A stretch of 64,000 bases of DNA, taken from the NCBI RefSeq assembly GCF_000218895.1, contig NC_015703.1:3795001-3859000 (forward strand), given 5' to 3'. A program made the translations under genes and the position numbers. The DNA comes from Runella slithyformis DSM 19594 (lineage in GTDB: Bacteria; Bacteroidota; Bacteroidia; Cytophagales; Spirosomataceae). Under the pieces are notes generated by a model that was not told the DNA's origin, did not search any database, and was given only the letters and a program-made list of their open reading frames with translations. Of this stretch, positions 1 to 9,506 are shown one piece after another (the stretch's first letter is position 1; every line of letters begins with the position of its first letter).

Positions 1-503
1 ATAACGGCTGCTTTTTGGGCTTGACGTCTTACAAAATAATTACGCAGAAATAATCCCGTCAGAATCAAAACATCACTCTGAGGAGAGGGGTCCAAGAGCG
101 TAAGTTCACCTTCTTTTTTAAAAAAAGTACGCACCGTGGTGTAGTGAATCATCTCGGGGTCCTGCTCAGTATCGGGAAGATCGTGAATGAGTGACCACTC
201 GCGCGACAGAAAACCGTTCTTTTTGAAAATGTACGTTTCACCGTTCAGATGCAGCGTTGCCTTTCGGCCCATGTGCAATTCAATGACAGCGATAACGGTG
301 TTGTTTCGGTCATAAATATCGACCTGTTTTTTCAGAAAACCGCTAACATCAAACCGCAACTCGGTGTCATTGAGGCGTGCCGTTACATCGGCGCTGAAAA
401 GCTCGCGTTTCAATTCACCAATCACTTTTTCGCCCTCAAGCAGCTGTGTAGTACGGCTGAATGCGGCATTGACCCATTGAAGTCTGCTCGGTAAAGTTGT
501 CAT
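1..503 (-). CDS. Hypothetical protein, truncated by the window edge
   Basis: This reading frame opens with ATG at 503 (MTTLPSRLQWVNAAFS) and stays open to the left edge, giving about 167 residues of the N-terminal part. It starts one base after the stop of the serine hydrolase gene at 505, so the two are probably co-transcribed. The visible part is soluble, with alternating hydrophobic stretches suggestive of a beta-rich fold and no signal peptide. I do not recognise the family. A tubby/LURP-like fold was considered because of repeated short strands, but that is only an impression. Confidence 0.7.
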   Translation of the reverse strand, partial: MTTLPSRLQWVNAAFSRTTQLLEGEKVIGELKRELFSADVTARLNDTELRFDVSGFLKKQVDIYDRNNTVIAVIELHMGRKATLHLNGETYIFKKNGFLSREWSLIHDLPDTEQDPEMIHYTTVRTFFKKEGELTLLDPSPQSDVLILTGLFLRNYFVRRQAQKAAV

Positions 504-504
504 A

Positions 505-1593
505 TCAGTTTAGTTTTTTCAGAATCGCCGGAATCGCTTTATTCTCCTGATTATTTGTTAATATTTTTTGGATAAAAACTTGAAATTCAGCCTGTAAAAG
601 GGTTTGTTCAAATACACCGAGGTTATTGGTAAAGATGACCATTTCTGTTTTATTTCCCTGTTTGTCGGTGGCATACAGCGCATAGTTCAGTACAAATGCG
701 GTCGAGCCTCCTTTGGCTCCAAAGTGTTTAAATTGCTTTCGGTTATCGGGGTTAAATCGCATGGGCCATTCCATCAATTCATCCAAAACTGCTTGGGCCT
801 TTGGGTCAAAATACGTGCGACTGTTTATTTTTTTCATCAACCCGGCATATTCACGAACGGTCGAGGCGGGCAATCGGTCTGACCAAATCCGCTGCACGGG
901 AAGCGGTACATTGGCTATATTAAAGGTTGCTTTGGCGGTCGTGTCCATTTTTAACAGTTCAAAGTATTTATTGGCCCGCTGAATATACAGTGACATGGGC
1001 ATTTTTTTCAGCCCCGTGGCCGAGTGCTCATCCGAGCATACATAGAGTGCTGATACAAACGGATACAATGGCTGATGCTTCACCAACCCAAGTTTGGGAA
1101 GGTTGGCGTTGATATTATGGAGTCCCAGCTTCCACATCAGGAACTCGGTATTGGCATTACTGCTGAACTGCAACATGCCTTTGGCTACCTCTCGCAGGGA
1201 AGCAGTATTGTTGTCGAGCAATTTTTGCTTATTCAGGCTTTCAATCCAGGCAGGGTGCGCACCGCCGTCGGTATTGGGAATGTAAAAGCGCGACAGTTCG
1301 GTTAGCGGAACGCGCTCTTCAGGGTTGATCTTTCCCATTGCCGCCTGTTGGGCAAACTCTACAGCAACAATGATCTTGACAGTGCTGGCCAATGGCATCA
1401 GCGTATCAGCACGATGTTCGACCAGTAAAGAATCATTGCGAACCCAATACACTGCGCATTTTTTAGGGTTTTTAAGTAAGTATTCAGCTACAAAGTCCTG
1501 TTCATAACGCAAATATTTAAAATAAAAGTAAGCAAATACACAACTGAATAATACAGCTAAGATTCCTAAGCCGGTGGCCGGTACTTTCCACAT
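505..1593 (-). CDS. Beta-lactamase-fold serine hydrolase (class A-like)
   Basis: The 362-residue protein has one N-terminal membrane segment (about residues 5-27) and then a periplasmic penicillin-binding/beta-lactamase fold. The catalytic motifs are visible in order: S70-T-V-K73 (SxxK nucleophile), S144-S-N146 (SxN) and K294-G-G-S-T (the KTG-like motif). Family knowledge says such membrane-anchored proteins may be D,D-peptidases, esterases or beta-lactamases. The KGG variant and the SSN in place of SDN argue against confident assignment as a drug-resistance enzyme. It lies between the TPR membrane protein (70 bp upstream) and the truncated gene at 503, in an apparent operon. Confidence 0.85.
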   Translation of the reverse strand: MWKVPATGLGILAVLFSCVFAYFYFKYLRYEQDFVAEYLLKNPKKCAVYWVRNDSLLVEHRADTLMPLASTVKIIVAVEFAQQAAMGKINPEERVPLTELSRFYIPNTDGGAHPAWIESLNKQKLLDNNTASLREVAKGMLQFSSNANTEFLMWKLGLHNINANLPKLGLVKHQPLYPFVSALYVCSDEHSATGLKKMPMSLYIQRANKYFELLKMDTTAKATFNIANVPLPVQRIWSDRLPASTVREYAGLMKKINSRTYFDPKAQAVLDELMEWPMRFNPDNRKQFKHFGAKGGSTAFVLNYALYATDKQGNKTEMVIFTNNLGVFEQTLLQAEFQVFIQKILTNNQENKAIPAILKKLN

Positions 1594-1662
1594 AAATAGT
1601 GGTTATTTTTTATGAAATTGAAAGAATTTTTAGGGCAAAATGAATGAGTAAAAATACAATTT

Positions 1663-4269
1663 TCATTGAAAACTTTCACGTTCTTTTTCGATGAGTGCGC
1701 GCTGTGCCTGATAGGTTTTCAAAAATGCTTGATAGTCGGTAGGAGTGGTAAGGGAAAATAAGTCCCGAAGTCCGTCTTCCGCAAATTCTGTCAGGTGTAA
1801 GTGAAGGCATTGAAGGATATACATTTTTTGCAATTCGGGCGAATCGCGCCGGAAACGAAGCGCATTCAAAAGGTACCGGTAGGCAATCTTCGGTTGGTTG
1901 CGTTGGTTGAAGAAATTCGTTGCCTTCTGTAAAATCGCTGCATTTAAAGGAGCCCGGCGCAGGGCGGTTACAACGTCAGCTTCTGATGTGATGGCGGTCT
2001 TCCATGCGGCGTTACCTTCCTGAATTCCTTCTTTCAATAACCAAAACTGCAACGTCTGACGTGCCAACGCCACTTTTTGTGAGGTATCAGCCACGGTTTG
2101 CGACGCTAAAATGTCAAAGGCCGCGATCTTATCGCGAGGGTATTCGGCAGCTGCATGTGCAAGCTGAAGTTCATGGTAAAAATTTCCGTTTTTACCCGTC
2201 GCGATCAACTGTCGGAACAAAGGCGCAAGGGTCGTATCCTGTGTATATTGACCTGCATTATATAAGTAACCGAAATTATTAACACTCAGGGCCGAATCGC
2301 CCGACAGCGAAAGGTCTATTTTTTCAACCGCTGTTTTTTCTCCGGTAAGCTGTGCCAAGGCGATTCGATTGGCTTCGTGTGATAGGGATGAGCGGCTGCT
2401 TTGCATCAGCTTCGTTTCTTTAAAGTCCGCTTTTGTCAGTCCCAGACCGGATAGGGCATTGGATGAATCAAGCGCCGTAAGTGATTTGCCCCAAAAAGCC
2501 AGCAGGTTGGTTTCCGGTACAGCGGCGTCGACCGCATGTTGACGGGACAGCTCAAAGTAGTAGTACGCCGAATCGGCAATGGTCGTACGGGTATAGAGAT
2601 AGCCAAGGTTGTTTTGCAGTTCGCCGTTGTTGGAAAATACGTTGAGGCCTTTACGTAAATTAAAAACGGCATCAAAAAATAAGTTCTCATTCAGCAACAC
2701 CTGACTTAGTCCGGCATAGGCTTGGGGAGTAGGGTCTTTGTGAAGTGCCTGCTGAAAATAAGCGCCTGCACTGAGTCGATCGCCCTGCTGCAAGGCCAGC
2801 GAGGCCAGCGAAAAGCCTGATTTATGGTTCTGAAAATCCAAGTCAAGGGCCAATTGATAGTATTGCTCGGCGAGTACATATTCACGCGTGACCATGTGCA
2901 GGTCGCCTAAAGCATTGTAATGGCCTGCCCGCGCCTGATCCAAGCTGTGAAAACGATTGAGCGATACCAACGTCACGACGCCCATGCCTCCGATCAGCCA
3001 TACCTGCGATTGCAAAATGCGGATGGGCTTGTACATAACCTTGTAGACGGCTTTTCCCTGTTTGAACAATGGCCAAAAGTTGAGCCCAATGTACCCCGAG
3101 AATACCGTTCCGACGGCCAACTGCGAATAGATAATGGCATCTTCAAACACCTCGATCAACGGATTGTTGTCGGTATACAGCGCAAAAGCCATGACGCCCG
3201 TGGTGACTAAGCCTAACCCGACATACAGCCATACGGCGGCTTCCCGGAAGGGTAAACTTGTTTCGGTGCGTTTGGCCAAACTCCAAATGCCGAGAATGAC
3301 ACTGATCGTATACAGGACAAAAGGGCTCAGGTACAGAAAGTTGCTTTCGGTTTGACGGGTGATCTTGAGGTACAGCAGCAACACACTGAAGAGATACAGC
3401 CCGGTAATAAACAAAAAATTCAGTAAACTGTTTTTGCCAAAGCCCGTGCGGGGGTGGGTGGTCACGTATACAAAGCCGGCAATGATCTCAATGGATAACC
3501 AACCGATAAAACCAATGGAAACAAGCAGTGCGGGCATCAACGAATAGGAGGCAAGAGGGAGTCCGACAAACAGTGTTTTGGAAAAAAAAGGAAAAGCTAC
3601 GGTCAACAGTACAACCTGCAGGGTAAAGATAAAGATACGTCGCTCGATGGTGACATCGTCCCGAAAGGCGTGAAGATAGTAGCTGATACCGCCGAGCAAC
3701 GCCGCTGCAATGCCGAAACCGATGGCTTTATCGGAGCCGAAAAGTTGTAGTATTTCTAAATGAGCGGTTGCCAGCAAGCCGATAAAAGCCATCATACTGC
3801 CGATGTACCACCAACGGGACAGCACCGTCACGGCACTCAACAGCAACACCAGCCCGGAAAGCACCAAGGCCCAATATCCCCATGCCAGCCACTCGGGCGT
3901 ATCTGCCCGGACAGGCACAAACTGTTCTTTGACTAAATAGGCCTTTCCGGGCAGAAGAATGGTAGATTTTGGATTTTTGATTTTGGATTGCTGACGGTTT
4001 GCTGCGCGATTGGTGTCAGGCTGAACACTGCCTGCTGAGGACTGTAAACCGTTAAGCGGAACGCCGCCCGCTGCCAACTGTAAAGTATCCAACGCTACCG
4101 GCACTTCGTCCAATTCGCTGAGCACTTCCCAGCGAACGGTATTCTCAATGCCCCTGACATGAAAAAACAACAAAGCGACAAGGCCCAACGCAAGCAGACC
4201 AAGGGAGGTAATGTATAAAAAACGTTGGCCGGGATTCCAGGTCTTCCAAAAAATAAGTGACGACATCAA
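1663..4269 (-). CDS. Multi-pass membrane protein with C-terminal TPR repeats
   Basis: The protein has 868 residues. One transmembrane helix follows the N-terminus (about 15-38) and a soluble loop comes next. A cluster of about ten hydrophobic helices occupies roughly residues 130-440, and the remainder is helical with TPR-like pairs (for example LGDLHMVTREYVLAEQYYQL and YAGLSQVLLNENLFFDAVFN). Such proteins usually act as scaffolds at the inner membrane; no enzymatic motif is seen. The first loop contains a low-complexity stretch with QQSKIKNPKST, encoded by tandem GATTTTGGATT units (3962-3990). This looks like an intergenic repeat captured in frame. The function is not known. Confidence 0.8.
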   Translation of the reverse strand: MMSSLIFWKTWNPGQRFLYITSLGLLALGLVALLFFHVRGIENTVRWEVLSELDEVPVALDTLQLAAGGVPLNGLQSSAGSVQPDTNRAANRQQSKIKNPKSTILLPGKAYLVKEQFVPVRADTPEWLAWGYWALVLSGLVLLLSAVTVLSRWWYIGSMMAFIGLLATAHLEILQLFGSDKAIGFGIAAALLGGISYYLHAFRDDVTIERRIFIFTLQVVLLTVAFPFFSKTLFVGLPLASYSLMPALLVSIGFIGWLSIEIIAGFVYVTTHPRTGFGKNSLLNFLFITGLYLFSVLLLYLKITRQTESNFLYLSPFVLYTISVILGIWSLAKRTETSLPFREAAVWLYVGLGLVTTGVMAFALYTDNNPLIEVFEDAIIYSQLAVGTVFSGYIGLNFWPLFKQGKAVYKVMYKPIRILQSQVWLIGGMGVVTLVSLNRFHSLDQARAGHYNALGDLHMVTREYVLAEQYYQLALDLDFQNHKSGFSLASLALQQGDRLSAGAYFQQALHKDPTPQAYAGLSQVLLNENLFFDAVFNLRKGLNVFSNNGELQNNLGYLYTRTTIADSAYYYFELSRQHAVDAAVPETNLLAFWGKSLTALDSSNALSGLGLTKADFKETKLMQSSRSSLSHEANRIALAQLTGEKTAVEKIDLSLSGDSALSVNNFGYLYNAGQYTQDTTLAPLFRQLIATGKNGNFYHELQLAHAAAEYPRDKIAAFDILASQTVADTSQKVALARQTLQFWLLKEGIQEGNAAWKTAITSEADVVTALRRAPLNAAILQKATNFFNQRNQPKIAYRYLLNALRFRRDSPELQKMYILQCLHLHLTEFAEDGLRDLFSLTTPTDYQAFLKTYQAQRALIEKERESFQ
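3962..4050. repeat. Intergenic-type repeat captured inside the TPR gene
   Basis: The plus strand reads as tandem GATTTTGGATT/TTGATTTTGGATT units (3962-3990), followed by a segment with the look of the wandering CTGCC...ACTGTAAACCG repeat (about 4025-4050). Translated from the minus strand this gives a polar Asn/Gln/Lys-rich linker in the first periplasmic loop. It has no hydrophobic pattern and differs from the flanking protein, consistent with a selfish repeat tolerated in a loop. Confidence 0.55.
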
Positions 4270-4402
4270 AGAATGAGAACAGAAAAATAATGAACTGAAA
4301 AATGTTAAATGTAAAGGTTGTGGGCGAATCTACATTAATTGAACGGTTATGGATGAATGGAATGTATCCATCGAATTCTTCAACCGTATTTCTTTCGCCC
4401 AT

Positions 4403-5980
4403 TCAAAAACGCTTTTCTCCGTACGTTATTTTTTCGATGCGTTGGAAATCAAAAAGCGTTAAGCGCCGCAAGGTATAAAAGGAAGTCCAATAGGTTTTTA
4501 AAACATTGACAAAATTCTGCCGCGCCTGTACCGTTTCGTTGAGGGCAATGTTGAGATCTGTGGTTGATATTTTGCCTAAAAGATAGCGTTGCTTCGTGAT
4601 CTCTAAACGACGATGCGCAATGGTATCGGCTTTTTGGGCTACCGCCAATTGGCTGTTTTGCTGATTGAACCGCAGGGCCTGTAAATAAATTTCCTGTTCA
4701 AAGGTAATTTCTTCCTGTTTTACGGTCACTTCCACCAATTCACGATTGGCTTTGGCCAATTTGATCTGCGATTTGCGATAGCCCCAATCCTGAATCGGCA
4801 CATCAATGTTGACCCCTATGTATTGACGATTTTGAAGGTTGCTGTAGGCATCCGAAAAACGTTGCCCGGTCTGTTGGGTACCCACATTGGCCAATACGCT
4901 GAAATTGATGCTGTTGGAGCCTTTGGCTTCGGCAATCAGTCGGTCGGCTTCGAGCCGTTGGCTTTTAAAGTCAATCAAGGCTTTGCGGTTGTTTCTTGCT
5001 TCGCTCAATGCCAATTCAGGCGAAATGCTCAATGCTGGAATTTGGGGCGGAATCGTATAAACCAGTTGTTCGGTTAAAGGCAATCCCAGAATCCGTTTCA
5101 AATTTTGGGACGCGATCTCCAGATTGACTTTGGCTTCGTTGACCTGATTTTGGGCATTGAGCGTATTGAGTTCCAATTGAAGCAATTCGTTCTCCGTTAT
5201 TTTGCCAATGCCAAATCGTTCTTTGGAAATTTTGTACAGTGTATCTGTATTGGCCTGATTGGTTTGCGAAATTTCGACGGCCACCTGCGCCGTTAATCCT
5301 TCAAAAAACAAACTCACCGCCTGCAATCCCGCTTCTTCCATATCTTCGGCGTAGCCTCGGTAGGCCGTTTCGTAGGTGAGGGGCTCAATGAGTTTGCGCC
5401 ATTTGAGCTCGTTATAGAGTAGGGCGTTTTGGTCATACGAAAGGGTAAAGGGAGAAGAGAGAAAAAAGCTTTCCTGCCCGGCCAAAAAATTATCGGTGCG
5501 TTGCAGGGCGGTTCCGAATCGAAGTTGGCCTCCTGTGAGCCCAATGTTTTGTACAACATTCAAACCGATGGAATTATTGGCCTGATTGACCCGTCGAAAT
5601 TCAATCGAGCCGTCGGGTTGGGTGACGGGGTTGATGGAGCGAAAAAAAGTAGGGGCGGTGGCATTGAGACGAATCTGGGGCTTAAATCGCGCCTTAAAAT
5701 TCTGATACCGCCAATAACTGCGTTCGTACGTATTCTTTGCCCGATAATAATACGGCGAATTGGCCTTGCCCAGTTCGACAGCTTCCTGAAGCGTAAGCAC
5801 ACGCGGTTGGGCAGAAAGTAAAAAGGAGGGGAAAAGAGGAAGAATGAAAATGATTTTTAAGAACCGAAAAATGTAAACCGCACGGGCGGCCCCGTGAAAA
5901 ATGTAAAACGTAAAAGTAAAACCAAACCGCAGAACGGCGGGGAAAGGTGGTGGCATCGGAGTTTCTGAAAAAGGAATCAT
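4403..5980 (-). CDS. TolC-family outer membrane efflux protein
   Basis: The protein has 525 residues and the alternating long helices and strands of the OEP (TolC) family. Typical elements are TLQEAVELGKANSP at the mature N-terminus, LQLELNTLNAQNQVNEAKVN and QIKLAKANRELVEV. It would form the outer-membrane duct of a tripartite RND pump, and it lies 187 bp downstream of an RND permease on the same strand. The plausible signal peptide is FLKIIFILPLFPSFLLSAQ at about residues 39-57. The preceding residues come partly from a GC palindrome and a 12-bp duplication, so the true start is uncertain and the N-terminus may be abnormal. Confidence 0.9.
   Translation of the reverse strand: MIPFSETPMPPPFPAVLRFGFTFTFYIFHGAARAVYIFRFLKIIFILPLFPSFLLSAQPRVLTLQEAVELGKANSPYYYRAKNTYERSYWRYQNFKARFKPQIRLNATAPTFFRSINPVTQPDGSIEFRRVNQANNSIGLNVVQNIGLTGGQLRFGTALQRTDNFLAGQESFFLSSPFTLSYDQNALLYNELKWRKLIEPLTYETAYRGYAEDMEEAGLQAVSLFFEGLTAQVAVEISQTNQANTDTLYKISKERFGIGKITENELLQLELNTLNAQNQVNEAKVNLEIASQNLKRILGLPLTEQLVYTIPPQIPALSISPELALSEARNNRKALIDFKSQRLEADRLIAEAKGSNSINFSVLANVGTQQTGQRFSDAYSNLQNRQYIGVNIDVPIQDWGYRKSQIKLAKANRELVEVTVKQEEITFEQEIYLQALRFNQQNSQLAVAQKADTIAHRRLEITKQRYLLGKISTTDLNIALNETVQARQNFVNVLKTYWTSFYTLRRLTLFDFQRIEKITYGEKRF
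5866..5907. repeat. GC palindrome between 12-bp direct repeats in the TolC 5' end
   Basis: CACGGGCGGCCCCGTG (5881-5896) lies between two copies of GAAAAATGTAAA (5866-5877 and 5896-5907). The repeat unit is 30 bp, which is ten codons, so the tolC frame is kept. A closely related GC palindrome interrupts the IS1-type transposase at 52808-52823, suggesting a dispersed mini-element. Confidence 0.6.
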
Positions 5981-6167
5981 GGCGTCAAAGAATACAGTTT
6001 GCAGAGGTTGAAATCTTGAACGTAAAGGGTGAAATTTATTAAACGTATATATGTAATCGTTAGGATTAGGACTGGTTGCTTTTTTTGCTGCTTTTTTAGT
6101 CGATTCTAGATGAACGTATATTTTGTACCGTTAGAAATAACCCCAAAAATCGGTTGTTTTTGGTTTT

Positions 6168-9100
6168 TTACGTATATAGATAGTCGTTAGTAATAAATTC
6201 TCGTTTATTCATCAGAAAAACGGGCAGAAAAAACACTAAAATAAGCAGCGACATGAGCAGCCCGCCAATGGTACCGACACCCAAAGCAAACCAGAAAGGT
6301 TCATTTTCATACAGCAGAAAAGGTACCAAGCCAACAACCGTCGAAAGCACTGTAAGCAAAATCGGGCGTATTTTATGTTGAAAAGCGCGCAGATACAGCG
6401 CAAAAGGCGGGCTCTTCGGGTCGGTTTTCCGCAAAATATTCCATTCGGCAATGATAAATATCCCCGCACAGACCACATTGCCCGCCAACAGCACAAAAGA
6501 CGCGTAGCCGCCTTGATCGAAGTTGTAATCGAACCAATAAAAAGCTAAAAACACCCCTACGTACGACAGCGGAATCATCCCGATCAAGGCCAATGGTTGA
6601 ACCAAACTCTCAAAAATGACCGCACAAACGATGTAAATTAAGACCATTACGAGGCCGATCAGTTCGTATTGGGTGCGGGTTTCTTCGCTGAACCAATTGT
6701 ATTCCGATTTTTTAGCTGTATAACCCACGGGCAGCGTAGGGCGAAATTCATCCAGCGTTTTGGTCAAAAATTTATCGCCGAAATGCCCGCTGCCAAAATA
6801 CTCAAAACTCACCATCCGAACGTATTGCTGGTCTTCTTTGAAAATCTCGGGAATGACTTTCTCTTTGGTGATTTTTGCCAACGAATTGAGTTTGTAAGTA
6901 ACCAAGTCCGATTGCAACGGCTGATTATTAAGCTGATACACGTCAAAATGCTGCGATTGCGTCGGTAGCACCTGGATGGATTCGTATTGACCGGTCATAA
7001 ACGTATATATATCAGCGTTTGATCGCTTGCTGCGTTGATGAAGCCCTTCGTATATCCCTGACAGTGTAGTGTTTCGCAGTGCTAAAGCACCGGTTTGGGT
7101 TTGGAGCGCGTATTCGTACAGATTTTTATTGCTGAACATCCCCATTCCCCGGTTGATATTCACCTCCTGAATGCGGGGATGCGCTTCCAAAAGCGTTTTG
7201 AGGCGGGTGGCTTGATCTTCCAATTGTTGGTAGTTATAGCCCAACATTCGCACGTTAAAACTCGGCGTTTGGTTTTCTTCCAACGACTGACTGAAACCCT
7301 GCCCCACGCCGTAAATATTCCAACTAATACCGCTCATTTCGGTAGAAAGGGCAATGGTGCGGTTTTTGAGTTGGTACGGAAACGAGCCGTCTTCGTGGCT
7401 TTTCTTAAAATAAACCACCATGCTGCCCTGCTGCCCGTTGTAGATCTGCGTCATAAAACGGTCTATTTCGGGGTAGGAACTCATCTCTTTTTCCAGCCGT
7501 TCAAACACCAAATTCATCTGCGCTATCGTACTGTTGTTGGGCAGTTCGGCTACTACGTATAAGGCTGTCCGTTCAGGCTTGCCAAAGTATGCGCCTTCAT
7601 AGACATAATTGACAAAAAGTCGCAGGGTTCCGCCCAACCATTTGTTCAAAACGGGACGTAGTTCGTCGTTAAACCATTCATTGCCAAAGAGGGGATTATA
7701 ATAAGCCGCCAACGGATTTTCTTTTTCTAACTGATTGGGCAACAGAAAGATAGGGGTGCCAAAAAGTAAAACCCCTGCCAAAATAACCGTTTTGCGGAAA
7801 CGTACCAAAAGGTGTAAAATAGCCCTGTAGAAAGCCTCACCAAACGGCGTACTGCCCCAGCACCCTTTCCGGAAAGAAGAGGCGGGTACTATCAACTTTT
7901 GCTCGTCCGGATTTGTAATCCGGACACTATCTGAAGCCGATTTGTAATCGGTCTTGTAAAACATGTCAACCCGCTTGTTTGGAGTAGCTTTCTGAGCTTT
8001 ACTACGTAGGGTAATACCCATCAGCGCAGGCACAAACCCCACTGCTACCGCCAACGAAACCCCCAACGTAATCACCATCACTACTGCAAAATCAAGCAAG
8101 TCAACACGGGCTTCGTCGGGCAAAAACCAGATCACGGCCAAGCCCGCGCAAGTGGTGAGCGTAGCGCCCAACAGGGCCGAAAATACCCTCAAATTTCGGT
8201 AGCGGCGGTAGTGCTCTATCATCACAATGACGTTGTCAATAATAATGCCTAACGAGGTAGTAAGCGCCGCCAACGAATACAGATGAATCTCCACCTTAAA
8301 AACATAAAACAGAATGACCGACAACAACAGACACACCGCCATACTCACGCCGATCAGGGCCATGTATCGCCAACTGCGGGTAGTAAGCAGCACAAACAAA
8401 AAAAGTATCAACACTGCAAAACCTGACTGAATACCAATGCGTTGCAGGTTTTCTTCGATGTATTGAGTCGCATCATACTCGGTGCGGAGTTGGTAGCCGG
8501 CGGGCAGTTGTTGTTGGAGGGTAGTGATGCGTTTCCGCACTTCCTGCGCTACCTTCAATTGATTCGCTCCCGCCGCCGCCGACAGGGTCATATTCAACGC
8601 ATTTTGGCCGTTAACGCGGTAAAAAGTGGTGGCGGGCTGCTCTTGGCGAGTGATGGTGGCTATCTCACCCAGACGGACGATGCGACCCGATAGGTTGGCG
8701 ATGGGGATGGCTGCAAGCACCTCACCCCCCGCTCCCCGCTCCATTTGGAGAGGGGGAGTTTTGACCTCACCCCTTGCACCTTTCCATGCAGAAAAGGGAG
8801 TGTTCAAACTTACTAAAAGGCGTTGGCCGTTGGGTTGGGTGAGGCTGCCGAGGGCTTCTTGGCGAAAATGCTGTTGAATGGTAGTAATAATTTGATTTTC
8901 TGACAGTTGTAGGTTTTTTAGGGCATCAATATCGTAAGCAATGACCCACTCTTGGCGGTTGCCGCCGCTCACTTCTACCTGATACACGCCCCGTACTTGG
9001 GCGAGTGCGGGCTTGAGTTGCTCCTCGGCGTAGCGGAGGAGCGCAGCGGCCGCAGCGGGGCCGTCGAGTTGGAGCGTGAGCAGGGGCTTTTGGCGCTCCT

Positions 9101-9506
9101 GTTGGTTGGGGGTGTTGAGGGCCACTTGGGGGTAGCTCATCTCGGTCGGCAGCCGCTTATAGACCTGCCGCACCAACGACGCCACCTCAAGCCGCAGGGC
9201 ATCGGCATCGGCATTTTTGTCCAGTTCCAATGACACATAGCCGTAGCCATACCCTGACACCGACGATACTTTTTTGACCCCCTGTACCGTGCTGAACGTA
9301 CCCTCCAGCAGGGCAGTGACCTGCGCCTCCAGCATCAGCGGCGAGGCGCCCGCCCAGGCATAGCTGACGGTGATGTTTTGCCCCCCGCCCGACGGCGCCA
9401 ACTGCACCGACAGCCTCGGCACCAGCAATAGCCCCACCAAACTCAGCACCGCAAAACCCAATAATAAAGGATATATACCTTTCATAAAACCTTTATATTT
9501 TCTCAC
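6168..9506 (-). CDS. RND efflux permease (first copy)
   Basis: The 1112-residue protein has the two-fold repeated RND plan: TM1, porter loop, TM2-6, a second periplasmic loop and a C-terminal helix bundle. TM4 has the single acid of the relay (GIIIDNVIVMIE). In the TM10 region, where AcrB has an essential Lys, the aligned segment reads GNVVCAGIFIIAE without a basic residue. Two segments derive from repeats: one in the porter/docking loop (8720-8802) and one in the central cytoplasmic linker (7905-7951). TolC follows downstream, but no adaptor gene is adjacent; the nearest is at 12786. Substrate unknown. By family it is a proton-driven exporter, but its relay looks atypical. Confidence 0.92.
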   Translation of the reverse strand: MRKYKGFMKGIYPLLLGFAVLSLVGLLLVPRLSVQLAPSGGGQNITVSYAWAGASPLMLEAQVTALLEGTFSTVQGVKKVSSVSGYGYGYVSLELDKNADADALRLEVASLVRQVYKRLPTEMSYPQVALNTPNQQERQKPLLTLQLDGPAAAAALLRYAEEQLKPALAQVRGVYQVEVSGGNRQEWVIAYDIDALKNLQLSENQIITTIQQHFRQEALGSLTQPNGQRLLVSLNTPFSAWKGARGEVKTPPLQMERGAGGEVLAAIPIANLSGRIVRLGEIATITRQEQPATTFYRVNGQNALNMTLSAAAGANQLKVAQEVRKRITTLQQQLPAGYQLRTEYDATQYIEENLQRIGIQSGFAVLILFLFVLLTTRSWRYMALIGVSMAVCLLLSVILFYVFKVEIHLYSLAALTTSLGIIIDNVIVMIEHYRRYRNLRVFSALLGATLTTCAGLAVIWFLPDEARVDLLDFAVVMVITLGVSLAVAVGFVPALMGITLRSKAQKATPNKRVDMFYKTDYKSASDSVRITNPDEQKLIVPASSFRKGCWGSTPFGEAFYRAILHLLVRFRKTVILAGVLLFGTPIFLLPNQLEKENPLAAYYNPLFGNEWFNDELRPVLNKWLGGTLRLFVNYVYEGAYFGKPERTALYVVAELPNNSTIAQMNLVFERLEKEMSSYPEIDRFMTQIYNGQQGSMVVYFKKSHEDGSFPYQLKNRTIALSTEMSGISWNIYGVGQGFSQSLEENQTPSFNVRMLGYNYQQLEDQATRLKTLLEAHPRIQEVNINRGMGMFSNKNLYEYALQTQTGALALRNTTLSGIYEGLHQRSKRSNADIYTFMTGQYESIQVLPTQSQHFDVYQLNNQPLQSDLVTYKLNSLAKITKEKVIPEIFKEDQQYVRMVSFEYFGSGHFGDKFLTKTLDEFRPTLPVGYTAKKSEYNWFSEETRTQYELIGLVMVLIYIVCAVIFESLVQPLALIGMIPLSYVGVFLAFYWFDYNFDQGGYASFVLLAGNVVCAGIFIIAEWNILRKTDPKSPPFALYLRAFQHKIRPILLTVLSTVVGLVPFLLYENEPFWFALGVGTIGGLLMSLLILVFFLPVFLMNKREFITNDYLYT
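7905..7951. repeat. Paired palindromic repeats inside the RND permease gene
   Basis: Two hairpin-forming units share the core GATTTGTAATC. The first spans 7905-7925, with arms GTCCGGATT and AATCCGGAC; the second spans 7937-7951, with arms CCGATT and AATCGG. On the coding strand they are read as KTDYKSASDSVRITNPDE. They lie in the cytoplasmic linker between the two halves of the pump, where an extra 30-60 residues would be tolerated. Confidence 0.7.
8720..8802. repeat. Repeat-derived in-frame insertion in the porter-domain loop
   Basis: Two related units begin CTCACCCC (about 8722 and 8765) and end in GGAG/GGGAG, with a CTCC...GGAG palindromic core. They resemble a CTCACCCC...GGAGAGG repeat common in intergenic DNA. 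The coding strand reads them as KGARGEVKTPPLQMERGAGG between LLVSLNTPF and IANLSGRIVRLGEIA. In AcrB this site corresponds to the short hairpin before the GSRVLLRDVA strand. Confidence 0.7.

Noticed and set aside
249-494. 81-residue plus-strand frame at the left edge
   Set aside because: It is the complement of a better minus-strand gene (ATG at 503) that continues off the window and abuts the preceding stop.
4145-4402. 85-residue minus frame before the TPR gene
   Set aside because: Overlaps the start of the 868-residue protein in another frame and has no domain-like composition.
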